From the NCBI GenBank assembly GCA_046566185.1, contig JBKHXE010000164.1:1-16050 (forward strand): a stretch of 16,050 nucleotides of DNA. The letters run 5' to 3'. This DNA comes from SCSIO-59966 sp046566185. Its GTDB lineage: Bacteria; Actinomycetota; Actinomycetes; Actinomycetales; SCSIO-59966. A model generated the notes under the pieces. The model searched no databases and had not been told where the DNA came from. It was given only the letters and a program-made list of their open reading frames with translations. Position numbers and translations under genes: made by a program. Shown here in pieces: positions 1-7,837 of this stretch; position 1 is the stretch's first letter; each line of letters starts with the position of its first letter.

Positions 1-77
1 CGTCGCCCGCGGACCGACGACGTCACGGCGGCAGCGTGCCACCCCGGCGGGGTGCGCCGAGCTGAGAGTGGACCCCA

Positions 78-1586
78 GTGTTCGACGCGTTCTTCGGCAG
101 TCTCCTCTCCGTGCTGGAACCAGGGACGCTCCTGCTCCTGGTGGTCGGGGTGGCGGTCGGCTTCGTCGTGGGCATCCTCCCGGGACTCGGGGGACCGGTG
201 ACCCTGGCGCTGATGCTGCCCTTCACCTTCCAGATGGAGCCCATCGAGGCCTTCGCCTTCCTCCTCGGCATGCTGGTCGTCACCTCCACCACCGGTGACC
301 TGACGTCGGTGCTGTTCGGCATCCCCGGAGAGGCGACCACAGCCGCGGCCGCCTTGGACGGCTACCCCCTGACCCGTCGCGGCGAGAGCGGCCGCGCTCT
401 CGGGGCCGTGCTGTTCAGCTCGCTGCTCGGCTCCGTCTTCGGTGCTGCCGTGCTGGCGGCCGCCGTGCCCTTCATGAGGCCCCTGGTGCTGGCTCTGGGG
501 CCTCCCGAGTTCTTCGTCCTCACGCTGCTCGGCCTGACCTTCGTGGTGGCACTGTCGGGTGGTCAGATCCTCAAGGGCTTCCTCATGGCGGCCGCGGGAC
601 TGCTGGTCGCCTTCATCGGCGTCGACTCCCAGGCGGGCGTCCCCCGGTACACCTTCGACGAGCTCTACCTGTGGGACGGCATCAACCTGATCCCGCTGGT
701 CATCGGGCTCTTCGGTGGTGCCGAGGTGCTGCAGCTGATGCTCAGTGGCAAGAGCATCGCCGAGGCGCCCGCCGGCCCCAGGACGGTGACCGGCGTGGGG
801 CAGGGGCTCCGGGACACCCTGCGGCACTGGAAGGTGGTCGTCCGGTCGAGCACCATCGGCGTCCTCGTGGGCATGATCCCCGGCCTCGGCGGGTCGGTGG
901 CGCAGTTCATCGCCTACGGGCAGGCGCGGCAGTCCTCCAAGAACCCCGAGCTGTTCGGCAAGGGGGCCATCGACGGCCTGATCGCCAGCGGCGCGAACAA
1001 CAACGCCCGCGACAGCGGCAGCCTGGTCCCGACCATCGCGTTCGGCATCCCGGGCGGGGCCAACACCGCGGTGCTCCTGAGCGCGTTCCTCATCGTCGGG
1101 CTGAATCCCGGCCCGGAGATGCTGACGACCAACGTGGACGTCACCTTCTCGATGGTGTGGATCACGGTGATCGCGAACGTGATCGCGGTGTCCGTGGCCT
1201 TCGCCGTCCTCAAGCCGCTGCGCAAGCTGACCTTCATCTCCGGCCGGCTGCTCGTTCCGTTCCTGCTGGTCCTCATGGTGCTGGGCGCCTACAGCGCCAC
1301 CAACTCGTGGGGCGACATCCTCGTCATGCTCGCCGCCTCGGCGACAGGAGTGGCGTGCATCCGCTGGAACTGGCCGCGGATCCCCTTCCTGCTCGCCGCG
1401 GTGCTGGGCGGCCTGGCCGAGCGGTACCTGTTCGTGTCGCACTCGCTGATGGACTGGGGCTGGCTGACCCGGCCCGGCGTGCTCGGGCTGGCCGTGCTGG
1501 CCGGGCTCGTCCTGTTCGCCCCTGCGCTGCGGACCGTTCTGGCCCGGCGCCGGGAGCCGCTGCGCGGCGACCGAGAGAGGGCGTGA
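78..1586 (+). CDS. tctA: Tripartite tricarboxylate transporter, large permease subunit (TctA family)
   Basis: This is a 502-residue integral membrane protein, the normal size for TctA. TctA is the large permease of a secondary, ion-driven carboxylate uptake system that also needs a small membrane subunit (TctB) and a periplasmic or extracytoplasmic binding protein (TctC). Two related glycine/proline motifs mark the two internally repeated halves: GILPGLGG near residues 32-39 and GMIPGLGG near 265-272. Each is followed by an FGIPG motif (near 80-84 and again in the second half). Most of the remaining sequence is hydrophobic and suits about 10-12 membrane helices. The GTG start gives the typical short N-terminus, with a weak GAGAG purine stretch ahead of it. 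The next gene, seven bases downstream, encodes the small subunit. The substrate cannot be read from sequence; the cluster suggests an aromatic or tricarboxylic acid. Confidence 0.93.
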   Translation: MFDAFFGSLLSVLEPGTLLLLVVGVAVGFVVGILPGLGGPVTLALMLPFTFQMEPIEAFAFLLGMLVVTSTTGDLTSVLFGIPGEATTAAAALDGYPLTRRGESGRALGAVLFSSLLGSVFGAAVLAAAVPFMRPLVLALGPPEFFVLTLLGLTFVVALSGGQILKGFLMAAAGLLVAFIGVDSQAGVPRYTFDELYLWDGINLIPLVIGLFGGAEVLQLMLSGKSIAEAPAGPRTVTGVGQGLRDTLRHWKVVVRSSTIGVLVGMIPGLGGSVAQFIAYGQARQSSKNPELFGKGAIDGLIASGANNNARDSGSLVPTIAFGIPGGANTAVLLSAFLIVGLNPGPEMLTTNVDVTFSMVWITVIANVIAVSVAFAVLKPLRKLTFISGRLLVPFLLVLMVLGAYSATNSWGDILVMLAASATGVACIRWNWPRIPFLLAAVLGGLAERYLFVSHSLMDWGWLTRPGVLGLAVLAGLVLFAPALRTVLARRREPLRGDRERA

Positions 1587-1593
1587 TGCTCCG

Positions 1594-2124
1594 ATGAGCA
1601 CGAACGACCCCGTGGACACCGCGTCGACCCGCCGCTCTCACCGACCGGTTCCGCTGGGTGACGCCCTGATCACCGCCGGGCTGCTCGGCCTGTTCGTCAC
1701 CGCGCACGTCACCGCCCGGGGCTGGCCTTTCGGTGCGGCGGTGTTCCCCGAGATGGTCACGGCGGTCGGCGCCGCGCTCGCCGCCCTGCACCTGCTGGTG
1801 CTGGTGGTCCGCCGACCGGCGGCCGACTCCCAGCCGCACGGCGAGGACGGTGAGATCGAGGCCCTCGACGTCGAGTACGTCTTCGAGCACGCCGGTCGGC
1901 GAGTGTGGGCGGTCAGCCTGACCTGGCTCGCGGGGTTCCTTGCGCTGACCTTTCTCGCCGGAGCCCTGGCCGCCGCCCCGGTGTTCACCGCGCTGTACCT
2001 GAGGCTGTCCGGCGGGAGGTCGTGGCTGTTCAGCGGCGTCTACGCGGTGGCCCTGGGTGTGGTCCTGCACGTGAGCTACACCGTCGTGCTCGGGCTGCCG
2101 CTCCCGGAGGGGATCCTCTTCTGA
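1594..2124 (+). CDS. tctB: Tripartite tricarboxylate transporter, small membrane subunit (TctB family)
   Basis: This 176-residue protein has the length and layout of TctB. It has a short polar N-terminus, a helix pair near residues 28-73, a charged cytoplasmic linker rich in Asp and Glu (about 78-100), and a second hydrophobic pair from about 105 to 168. TctB is poorly conserved, so the call rests on size, about four membrane segments and its place seven bases after tctA. It would sit in the membrane with TctA. The ATG is preceded by GAGAGGG overlapping the end of tctA. No TctC gene follows; it may lie upstream of the window or elsewhere on the chromosome. A 119-base gap then separates the gene from the catabolic operon. 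Confidence 0.85.
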   Translation: MSTNDPVDTASTRRSHRPVPLGDALITAGLLGLFVTAHVTARGWPFGAAVFPEMVTAVGAALAALHLLVLVVRRPAADSQPHGEDGEIEALDVEYVFEHAGRRVWAVSLTWLAGFLALTFLAGALAAAPVFTALYLRLSGGRSWLFSGVYAVALGVVLHVSYTVVLGLPLPEGILF

Positions 2125-2179
2125 CCCAGGTCGACGACGGCGCCGGCCCGGCCGCGCACTGAAGAGGTCAGGGAACGCC

Positions 2180-2192
2180 GAGGCCAGACCAT
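2180..2192. promoter_or_regulatory. Weak, half-conserved copy of the cluster operator upstream of the dehydrogenase operon
   Basis: The core reads GAGGC-CAG-ACCAT. The right half matches the ATGGT-N3-ACCAT palindrome found twice elsewhere in the window perfectly, but the left half keeps only GG. It lies 52 bases before the TTG start at 2244, in the 119-base gap after tctB. A single half-site match of this length could be chance, so this is only a candidate. Confidence 0.25.
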
Positions 2193-2226
2193 TAGACCTT
2201 CAGCTAGGCTGCTGCGGACGCACGAC

Positions 2227-2233
2227 GGAGGAG
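2227..2233 (+). promoter_or_regulatory. Ribosome binding site fixing a TTG start
   Basis: The purine run GGAGGAG stands about ten bases upstream of the TTG at 2244. No in-frame ATG or GTG with a comparable Shine-Dalgarno precedes the conserved N-terminus of the dehydrogenase. This supports the rare TTG as the real start. Confidence 0.7.
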
Positions 2234-2243
2234 GCGCTTTCCA

Positions 2244-3359
2244 TTGGCAGAGCAGGTGCTGGCGGCGGTCCGGACCGCCCCGGGGACCACCGAGATGCGG
2301 GAGTTCCCGATGCCGGAGATCGGGGACGACGAGGCGCTGCTCCGGATCGAGGTCGCCGGGATCTGCGGCACCGACGTCAAGCTGTACCGCAGGCCGACCA
2401 TCGACGCGCCGGTGATCATGGGCCACGAGAACGTCGGGATCGTCGCCAGGGCGGGCGCCCGGTGGTCGAGGATCCACGGCCTGTCCGAGGGCGACCGCAT
2501 CTTCGTCGAGCACTACGTCGGCTGCATGCACTGCGACTGGTGCCGGGCCGGGGAGTACCGGCACTGCGAGTTGACCGACTGGCGCACGAACCCGGACGCC
2601 CGTCGCTACGGCTACACCTCCTCGGACAACCCCGGCAGGCTCTGGGGCGGGTTCAGCCAGTACATGTACCTGCCCTGGAACGCCGTCACGCACAAGGTGC
2701 CGGACGGCGTCTCCCCCGAGCTCGCCGGGCTGGTCACCCCGCTGTCCAACGGCATCGAGTGGGCGCTCAACGCCGGCAAGGTCGGCTACGCCCGCACCGT
2801 GCTCATCCAGGGTCCGGGCCAGCAGGGGCTCTCGCAGGTGGTCGCCTCCCAGCAGGCCGGTGCCTCGCTCATCGTGGTGACCGGCACGACGCGTGACGCC
2901 GCCCGGCTGGAGCTGGCCCGGGACCTCGGCGCGCACGTCACCATCGACGTCCAGCAGGAGGATGCCCTCGAGCGGGTCCTGGAGCTCACCGGCGGCACGG
3001 GGGTCGACGTCGTCCTCGACTGCACCTCCGGGGCCGGGACGGCACCGGTGCTGCTGGGGATCGACGCGCTCAAGCGACGGGAGGGGATCATGGTGACCCA
3101 GGGGGAGGAGGCTGCCTTCCCCGACTTCCCGCTGAAGAAGATGACCGAGAAGTGCATCACCCTGGCCAGCGCCCGCGGGCACAGCTACCGCTCCGTCGAG
3201 CTGGCCCTGGAGCAGCTGGCCTCCCACCGCTTCCCGCTCGAGCGGCTGGCCACCCACAGCTTCGGCCTCGAGGACGTCGACCACGCCATCCGGGCGCTGG
3301 CCGGCGAGACCGGCGAGGACGCGCTGCACATCTCGCTCAAGCCATGGGGTGGCGCGTGA
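2244..3359 (+). CDS. Zinc-dependent medium-chain alcohol dehydrogenase
   Basis: This is a 371-residue medium-chain dehydrogenase/reductase. Catalytic zinc ligands are visible at C41 (in GICGTD) and H61-E62 (GHE). The structural zinc site is complete, with cysteines at 94, 97, 100 and 108. The nucleotide-binding loop GPGQQG is at 190-195. The end of the following strand reads VVTGTTR and lacks the acidic residue typical of NAD-specific members, so NADP use is possible. These enzymes interconvert alcohols and aldehydes or ketones in the cytoplasm. Here it heads a six-gene operon of aromatic ring degradation and could oxidise a ring-derived alcohol or stand in for a dihydrodiol or semialdehyde dehydrogenase, neither of which is otherwise present. 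That role is inference. The start is TTG with a strong upstream GGAGGAG; the stop overlaps the next start as GTGA. Confidence 0.9.
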   Translation: MAEQVLAAVRTAPGTTEMREFPMPEIGDDEALLRIEVAGICGTDVKLYRRPTIDAPVIMGHENVGIVARAGARWSRIHGLSEGDRIFVEHYVGCMHCDWCRAGEYRHCELTDWRTNPDARRYGYTSSDNPGRLWGGFSQYMYLPWNAVTHKVPDGVSPELAGLVTPLSNGIEWALNAGKVGYARTVLIQGPGQQGLSQVVASQQAGASLIVVTGTTRDAARLELARDLGAHVTIDVQQEDALERVLELTGGTGVDVVLDCTSGAGTAPVLLGIDALKRREGIMVTQGEEAAFPDFPLKKMTEKCITLASARGHSYRSVELALEQLASHRFPLERLATHSFGLEDVDHAIRALAGETGEDALHISLKPWGGA

Positions 3360-4060
3360 GCGCCACCCGCGGGCACGTCGTCGTCACCGGCGTCGCCCGG
3401 GCCGACCGGGGGGCGGTCGACGGTCTGGCCCCCCTCGGCGTGTCGACGGTCCACGAGGCCCAGGGCCGCACCCACCTCCTCGACCCCGCGCTGCGGCCGG
3501 TCTTCAGCGGCGCCCGGGTGGCGGGCACCGCGGTGACGGTGAGCCTGCCGCCGGGGGACAACTGGATGGTCCACGTCGCGGTGGAGCAGTGCGGCGAGGG
3601 CGACGTCCTGGTCGTCGCGCCGACGACCCCGTCTCAGGCCGCCTACATCGGCGACCTGCTGGCCACCGCGCTGGCGACCCGCGGCGTGCGCGGTGTCGTC
3701 GTCGACGGCGGCGTGCGGGACGTCGCCGAGCTGACCGCGATGCGGTTCCCTGTCTGGTCGCGGCACGTGTCCGCGTTCGGCTGCGTCAAGGAGACCCTCG
3801 GCAGCGTCAACGTCGGCGTCGTCTGCGCCGGCCAGTGGGTCGAGCCGGGCGACGTCGTGGTCGCGGACGACGACGGCGTCGTGGTCGTCCCGCGGGAGCG
3901 GGCCGCCGACGTGCTCGCCGCCGCCCGCGCGCGGGAGGAGCGCGAGGCCGGGATCCGGGAGCGCTACCGCAGCGGAGAGCTCGGCCTGGACATGAACCGG
4001 ATGCGAGAACCGCTGGCCGCCAAGGGACTCACCTACCTCGAGCAGGGGCCGCCCCGGTGA
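3356..4060 (+). CDS. ligK/galC-like: 4-carboxy-4-hydroxy-2-oxoadipate aldolase / oxaloacetate decarboxylase (RraA-like fold)
   Basis: This 234-residue protein belongs to the RraA-like class II aldolases, which split 4-carboxy-4-hydroxy-2-oxoadipate into pyruvate and oxaloacetate and also decarboxylate oxaloacetate. It is the last step of the protocatechuate 4,5-cleavage and gallate pathways. Family marks are STVHEAQGR (30-38), PPGDNWMVHVA (65-75), the metal/substrate motif GDLL at 99-102 with R121-D122 about 20 residues on, VSAFGCVKETLGSVN (138-152) and GDVVVADDDGVVVVP (165-179). The VHEAQGR, DNWM and KETLGSVN segments point to the LigK/GalC group rather than to RraA ribonuclease regulators. 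I chose the GTG at 3356, whose GTGA overlaps the upstream stop and which follows GGGGTGG closely; an in-frame ATG at 3344 would add four residues. The stop overlaps the next start in the same way. Confidence 0.9.
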   Translation: MSATRGHVVVTGVARADRGAVDGLAPLGVSTVHEAQGRTHLLDPALRPVFSGARVAGTAVTVSLPPGDNWMVHVAVEQCGEGDVLVVAPTTPSQAAYIGDLLATALATRGVRGVVVDGGVRDVAELTAMRFPVWSRHVSAFGCVKETLGSVNVGVVCAGQWVEPGDVVVADDDGVVVVPRERAADVLAAARAREEREAGIRERYRSGELGLDMNRMREPLAAKGLTYLEQGPPR

Positions 4061-5073
4061 TCATCGACTGCCACGGCCACTACACGACCGAGCCGGCGCA
4101 GGTGAAGCGCTTCCGGCAGGCGCAGCTGGCCGCGCTCGACGGCGGCGGCGCCGCGCCGTCGCTCGAGGCGATCAGCGACGACGAGGTGCGCGAGAGCGTC
4201 GAGGCGAACCAGCTGCGCGTCCTGCGCGAGCGCGGCGGTGACCTGATGATCTTCTCCCCGCGCGCCTCCGGCATGGAGCACCACGTGGCCGACCCGGCCA
4301 CCGCCGTCGCCTGGGCGCGCGTCAGCAACGACCTGGTGGCCAGGGTCGCCGATCTCTACCCGCAGCACTTCGCCCCCGTCGCCCAGCTGCCGCAGACCCC
4401 CGGCGGCGACCTCGCCGACGTCGTCGCCGAGCTGCGCCGCTGCGTCGAGGAGCGTGGCTTCGTCGGCGTCAACCTCAACCCGGACCCGTCGGGCGGCAAC
4501 TGGACGTCGCGGCCGCTCACCGACCCGTACTGGTTCCCGGTGTACGAGGCGCTGGTGGAGCTCGACGTCCCGGCGATGGTGCACGTGTCCACGTCGTGCA
4601 ACCCCAACTTCCACGCCCTCGGCGCGCACTACCTCAACGCCGACACCTCGGCGTTCATGCAGCTGCTCGAGGGCGACCTGTTCGGGCGCTTCCCGACCCT
4701 GCGGCTGGTCATCCCGCACGGCGGCGGCGCCGTCCCCTACCACTGGGGCCGGTACCGCGGGCTGGCGATGCGGATGGGCTGGCGGGACCCGGCGGAGCTG
4801 CTGCGCAACGTCTTCTTCGACACCTGCGTCTACCACCAGCCCGGCATCGACCTGCTGACCCGCGTCGTCCCGGCAGAGAACCTGCTCTTCGCCTCCGAGA
4901 TGCTCGGCGCCGTGCGCGGCGCCGACCCGGAGACAGGCGTCGAGTGGGACGACACCAAGCGCTACCTGGACGCCGCGGGCCTCACCGACGAGCAGCGGAC
5001 GGCCGTGTTCGAGGGCAACGCCCGCCGCGTCTACCCGCGGCTGGACGCGCGGCTGCGGGAGGTGGTGCGCTGA
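4057..5073 (+). CDS. ligJ-like: 4-oxalomesaconate hydratase (LigJ-type amidohydrolase)
   Basis: This 338-residue protein is an amidohydrolase-superfamily hydratase that adds water to 4-oxalomesaconate to give 4-carboxy-4-hydroxy-2-oxoadipate, the substrate of the aldolase encoded just upstream. The metal site is visible: H6 and H8 in the N-terminal HGH, H176 in MVHVS, H221 in PHGGGAVPY, and E281 in FASEMLGAVRG. Glu at that last position, where most amidohydrolases have Asp, is typical of LigJ. The stretches NVFFDTCVYH (251-260), DDTKRYLDA (298-306) and EGNARRVYPRL (319-329) are also LigJ-like. The length equals that of known LigJ proteins. The GTG start overlaps the aldolase stop (GTGA), and the stop overlaps the next ATG (TGATG), so translation is probably coupled. 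Activity on a close analogue cannot be excluded. Confidence 0.9.
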   Translation: MIIDCHGHYTTEPAQVKRFRQAQLAALDGGGAAPSLEAISDDEVRESVEANQLRVLRERGGDLMIFSPRASGMEHHVADPATAVAWARVSNDLVARVADLYPQHFAPVAQLPQTPGGDLADVVAELRRCVEERGFVGVNLNPDPSGGNWTSRPLTDPYWFPVYEALVELDVPAMVHVSTSCNPNFHALGAHYLNADTSAFMQLLEGDLFGRFPTLRLVIPHGGGAVPYHWGRYRGLAMRMGWRDPAELLRNVFFDTCVYHQPGIDLLTRVVPAENLLFASEMLGAVRGADPETGVEWDDTKRYLDAAGLTDEQRTAVFEGNARRVYPRLDARLREVVR

Positions 5074-6062
5074 TGTCGCGACTGCAACTGACGTTCGCCT
5101 GCGGCGACTACGACCGCACGCGGGCCCTCGAGGAGGGGACCGTCCGACCGGACGGCATCGACCTGACGTACCTGCGGCTGCCGGTCGAGGAGACCTTCTT
5201 CCGGATGATGCGGCACCGGGAGTTCGAGGTCGCCGAGATGTCGCTGTCCTCGTACGTGAAGTCGCTGGACTCCGACGAGCGGCCGTTCGTCGCGCTGCCG
5301 GTCTACACGTCCCGGCAGTTCCGGCACGCCGGCATCTTCGTGCACGCGGACTCCGGCATCCAGGAGCCGGAGGACCTGCGCGGCAAGGTCGTCGGCACCC
5401 CGGAGTGGCAGCTGACCGCCGGCGTCTGGATCCGCGGCATCCTCGCCGACCACCACGGAGTACCGGTGGACTCGGTGGAGTACCGCACCGGCGGCCAGGA
5501 GGCGCCCGGCCGGGTGGAGAAGGCGGCCGTCGACCTCGGCGAGCGCATCCGCATCCGCCCCATCGGCGCGGACCAGACGCTCGCGGGCATGCTGGCGACC
5601 GGCGAGATCGACGCCTTCCAGGGGCCCCGGGTGCCGTCGTCCTTCGTGCCCGGCGGGCCGGTCCGGCGGCTGTTCGCGGACCCGGTGGCGGCCGAGAAGC
5701 GGTACTTCGCCGAGACCCGGATCTTCCCGATCATGCACGTCGTGGTCGTGCGGCGGGACGTCTACGAGCGGCACCCGTGGGTGGCGCAGACCCTGACCAA
5801 GGCGCTGACGCTGGCCAAGCAGCAGGCCACGGCGGAGCTGTACGACGCCTCGGCGCTGCGCTTCATGCTCCCCTGGCTCATCCCCGGCCTGGAGGAGGCG
5901 CGGTCGCTGCTCGGCGAGGACTACTGGTCCTACGGGCTGCAGGCTAACCGGCCGGCCCTGGAGACCTTCCTGGGCTACCACCACGAGCAGGGGCTCTCGC
6001 GGCGTCGGTACGCGCCGGACGAGCTGTTCGCGCCCGAGGCGACCGAGGCCTTCGTCATCTGA
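5073..6062 (+). CDS. pht5-like: 4,5-dihydroxyphthalate decarboxylase-like protein
   Basis: This 329-residue protein resembles 4,5-dihydroxyphthalate decarboxylase, which converts 4,5-dihydroxyphthalate to protocatechuate. The fold is that of periplasmic binding proteins (NMT1/THI5-like). Typical segments are FACGDYDRTRAL near residues 8-19, VEETFFRMMRHREFEVAEMSLSS across about 36-58, then VGTPEWQLTAGVWIRGILAD and a DQTLAGMLATGEIDA motif. It starts directly with MSRLQLTFACGDY and has no signal peptide or lipobox, which favours a cytoplasmic enzyme over a transporter binding protein. Its ATG overlaps the OMA hydratase stop and follows GGGAGG. In a cluster with a phthalate-type Rieske oxygenase and protocatechuate 4,5-pathway enzymes, ring decarboxylation is the natural role. 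The exact substrate is open, because many family members have no tested activity. Confidence 0.78.
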   Translation: MSRLQLTFACGDYDRTRALEEGTVRPDGIDLTYLRLPVEETFFRMMRHREFEVAEMSLSSYVKSLDSDERPFVALPVYTSRQFRHAGIFVHADSGIQEPEDLRGKVVGTPEWQLTAGVWIRGILADHHGVPVDSVEYRTGGQEAPGRVEKAAVDLGERIRIRPIGADQTLAGMLATGEIDAFQGPRVPSSFVPGGPVRRLFADPVAAEKRYFAETRIFPIMHVVVVRRDVYERHPWVAQTLTKALTLAKQQATAELYDASALRFMLPWLIPGLEEARSLLGEDYWSYGLQANRPALETFLGYHHEQGLSRRRYAPDELFAPEATEAFVI

Positions 6063-6088
6063 CCCGTCCCACCCCGGAAGGCACCGCC

Positions 6089-6937
6089 ATGGACCTGCGC
6101 CGCTACATCGAGTCCGAGCTGGCCGAGGACGCGACGCTGCCCCGCGGTGGGGCGAGCGCGGTGGCGGACGGCCCCGACGGCTACCCCGGAGACCGCTCGG
6201 TCCACGTGCCCGAGTCGAGGGTCGACGCGGGCACCGTCACCGTCACCGGCCCCGCCGGGGAGCTGCACGCGTACCTGGCCCGGCCGCCCGGAGGGAACGG
6301 CCCGGCGCCCGCGGTCGTGGTGGTGCACGAGAACAAGGGCCTGGTCCCCTACATCGCCGACGTGGCCCGGCGCCTGGCCGCGGCGGGCTTCGTCGCCGTC
6401 GCGCCGGACCTGCTGTCCCGGCTGGGGGGGACGGGCGCCTTCGACTCCCAGGAGGAGGTCATCGCCGCGCTCGCGACGCTCGACGGGGCGGACGTCGTCG
6501 CCGACGTCCGCGCGGTCGTCTCCTGGGTCGCCCGGCAGGACGACGTGGACGCGGGCGGCGTCGCCGTCCTCGGGTTCTGCTATGGCGGGGGGATCGTCTG
6601 GCGCACCCTCACCGAGGAGCCGCAGGTGGCCGCGGGGGTCCCGTTCTACGGCCTGATCCCCGACACCGACTCGGTGGCCGGCATCCGGGCGCCAGTGCTC
6701 GCCGTCTACGGCGAGCTGGACCAGCGCATCACCTCGATGCTGCCCACCATCCGCGAGGCGATGGAGCGGCACGGCAAGGAGTTCGAAGCCCTCGTGCTCG
6801 AGGGCGCCGGGCACGCCTTCCACAACGACACCAACCCCGACCGCTACCACCCCGAGGCCGCGCGTCGCGCGGAGGACATCGCGGTGCGCTGGCTTCGACG
6901 GCGCCTGGCGGACCGGTCGAGAGGACCCTCCGCATGA
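6089..6937 (+). CDS. Dienelactone hydrolase family protein
   Basis: This 282-residue alpha/beta hydrolase belongs to the dienelactone hydrolase family, whose classical members open 4-carboxymethylenebut-2-en-4-olide in chlorocatechol breakdown. The triad is visible: nucleophile C164 in GFCYGG (162-167), D211 in GELDQR and H242 in GAGHAFHND. E81 in VVHENKGL matches the glutamate that activates the cysteine in known enzymes. An extra N-terminal stretch of about 45 residues precedes the catalytic domain, so the protein is longer than the usual 230-240 residues. A GGAAGG sequence precedes the ATG at good spacing. Its stop overlaps the next start (ATGA). It may hydrolyse a lactone or an enol-lactone-like ring-cleavage product; in this cluster it could open a pyrone in place of LigI, which is speculation. 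Confidence 0.88.
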   Translation: MDLRRYIESELAEDATLPRGGASAVADGPDGYPGDRSVHVPESRVDAGTVTVTGPAGELHAYLARPPGGNGPAPAVVVVHENKGLVPYIADVARRLAAAGFVAVAPDLLSRLGGTGAFDSQEEVIAALATLDGADVVADVRAVVSWVARQDDVDAGGVAVLGFCYGGGIVWRTLTEEPQVAAGVPFYGLIPDTDSVAGIRAPVLAVYGELDQRITSMLPTIREAMERHGKEFEALVLEGAGHAFHNDTNPDRYHPEAARRAEDIAVRWLRRRLADRSRGPSA

Positions 6938-7824
6938 CACTGACCGGCATCGACGTCCACGTCCACGTCCACGACGAGCGGGCCAGGTCCCTGCAGGGCC
7001 TCGAGGCCCAGGCGAAGATCGAGCAGATGGCCCGCTACTTCAGGCGCGAGGTCAGGCACACCTCGGTGGAGGAGCAGGCCGAGCAGTACCGCAGCAGGAA
7101 CATGATGGCGGTGCTGGTCAACGGCACCGACGTGACGGTGACCGGCCGGCCCCCGATCCCGAACGACTTCATCGCCGAGACGGTGCAGCGCTTCCCCGAC
7201 ACCTTCCTGGGCATGGGTGCCATCGACCCGTGGCAAGGCGAGCTGGCCCGCCGGGAGATCGTGCGGATGAAGGAGATGGGGCTGGTCGGCATCGGCGAGC
7301 TGAACCCGGCGCGGCAGCACTTCTACCCCAACGACCCGCGCTTCTACCCGCTCTGGGAGGAGGCCGAGCGGCAGGGGATGGTCGTGCTGTTCCACAGCGG
7401 GTACGCCGCGGCCGGGTCCGGTTCACCCGGCGGCGGGGGCGTGAAGCTGAAGTACTGCCAGCCGATGCTGCTCGACGACGTCGCGGCCGACTTCCCCGAC
7501 CTGAAGATCATCTGCGCGCACCCGTCGTGGCCCTGGACCGCGGAGAGCCTGGCAGTCGCCCGGCACAAGCCGAACGTCTACATCGACCTCTCCGGCTGGG
7601 CACCGACGTACTTCCCCGCCGAGCTGGTGCAGCAGGTGAACAGCATGATCCCGCACAAGGCGCTGTTCGGCTCCGACGCGCCCTCGCTGCCCCTCGAGCG
7701 CTGGCTCGCCGACTTCGAGAACCTGCCGCTCAAGCCGGAGGTGCGGCAGAAGATCATGGTCGACAACGCGGTGCGGCTCTTCGGCCTGGAGGACCGCGTC
7801 TGCGCGGGGGGTCAGCCTGTCTGA
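6934..7824 (+). CDS. COG2159-type amidohydrolase (decarboxylase or C-C hydrolase)
   Basis: This 296-residue metal-dependent amidohydrolase has an N-terminal HVH (H9, H11), H154 in VLFHSG, H196 in CAHPSWPW and D248 in GSDAP, the usual TIM-barrel metal ligands. The family (COG2159) includes ACMSD, gamma-resorcylate decarboxylase and 5-carboxyvanillate decarboxylase LigW. The middle of the protein (PGGGGVKLKY, VYIDLSGWAPTYFP) looks more like the amidohydrolases found in hydroxycinnamate clusters and often labelled 4-hydroxyphenyl-beta-ketoacyl-CoA hydrolase. I therefore leave the reaction open between decarboxylation, C-C bond hydrolysis and lactone opening. It overlaps the preceding hydrolase gene (ATGA), with GAGAGGA as ribosome site, and is the last gene of the operon. 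It ends 13 bases from the convergent reductase gene. Confidence 0.85.
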   Translation: MTLTGIDVHVHVHDERARSLQGLEAQAKIEQMARYFRREVRHTSVEEQAEQYRSRNMMAVLVNGTDVTVTGRPPIPNDFIAETVQRFPDTFLGMGAIDPWQGELARREIVRMKEMGLVGIGELNPARQHFYPNDPRFYPLWEEAERQGMVVLFHSGYAAAGSGSPGGGGVKLKYCQPMLLDDVAADFPDLKIICAHPSWPWTAESLAVARHKPNVYIDLSGWAPTYFPAELVQQVNSMIPHKALFGSDAPSLPLERWLADFENLPLKPEVRQKIMVDNAVRLFGLEDRVCAGGQPV

Positions 7825-7837
7825 TCGCCGAGGACGG

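Noticed and set aside
1..77. Possible end of an upstream gene
   Set aside because: One frame runs from the window edge to a TGA at 63-65, but the roughly 20 residues are Arg/Pro/Gly-rich and match nothing recognisable. I see no supportable feature before the TctA start.
2076..3329. A 417-codon open frame on the minus strand
   Set aside because: It lies antisense to the zinc dehydrogenase, which has complete zinc and nucleotide-binding motifs. The antisense product has no family features.
3152..3355. Longer start for the CHA aldolase
   Set aside because: It would overlap the dehydrogenase by about 200 bases. The conserved family N-terminus begins right after the GTG at 3356.
5031..5984. A 317-codon minus-strand frame opposite the decarboxylase-like gene
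   Set aside because: It is rich in Arg, Gly, Leu and His without motifs and mirrors the codon bias of the real plus-strand gene.
5073..6062. Reading the decarboxylase-like protein as a TctC or ABC binding protein for the transporter
   Set aside because: It has no signal peptide or lipobox, is translationally coupled to cytoplasmic enzymes, and its motifs match the dihydroxyphthalate decarboxylase group better.
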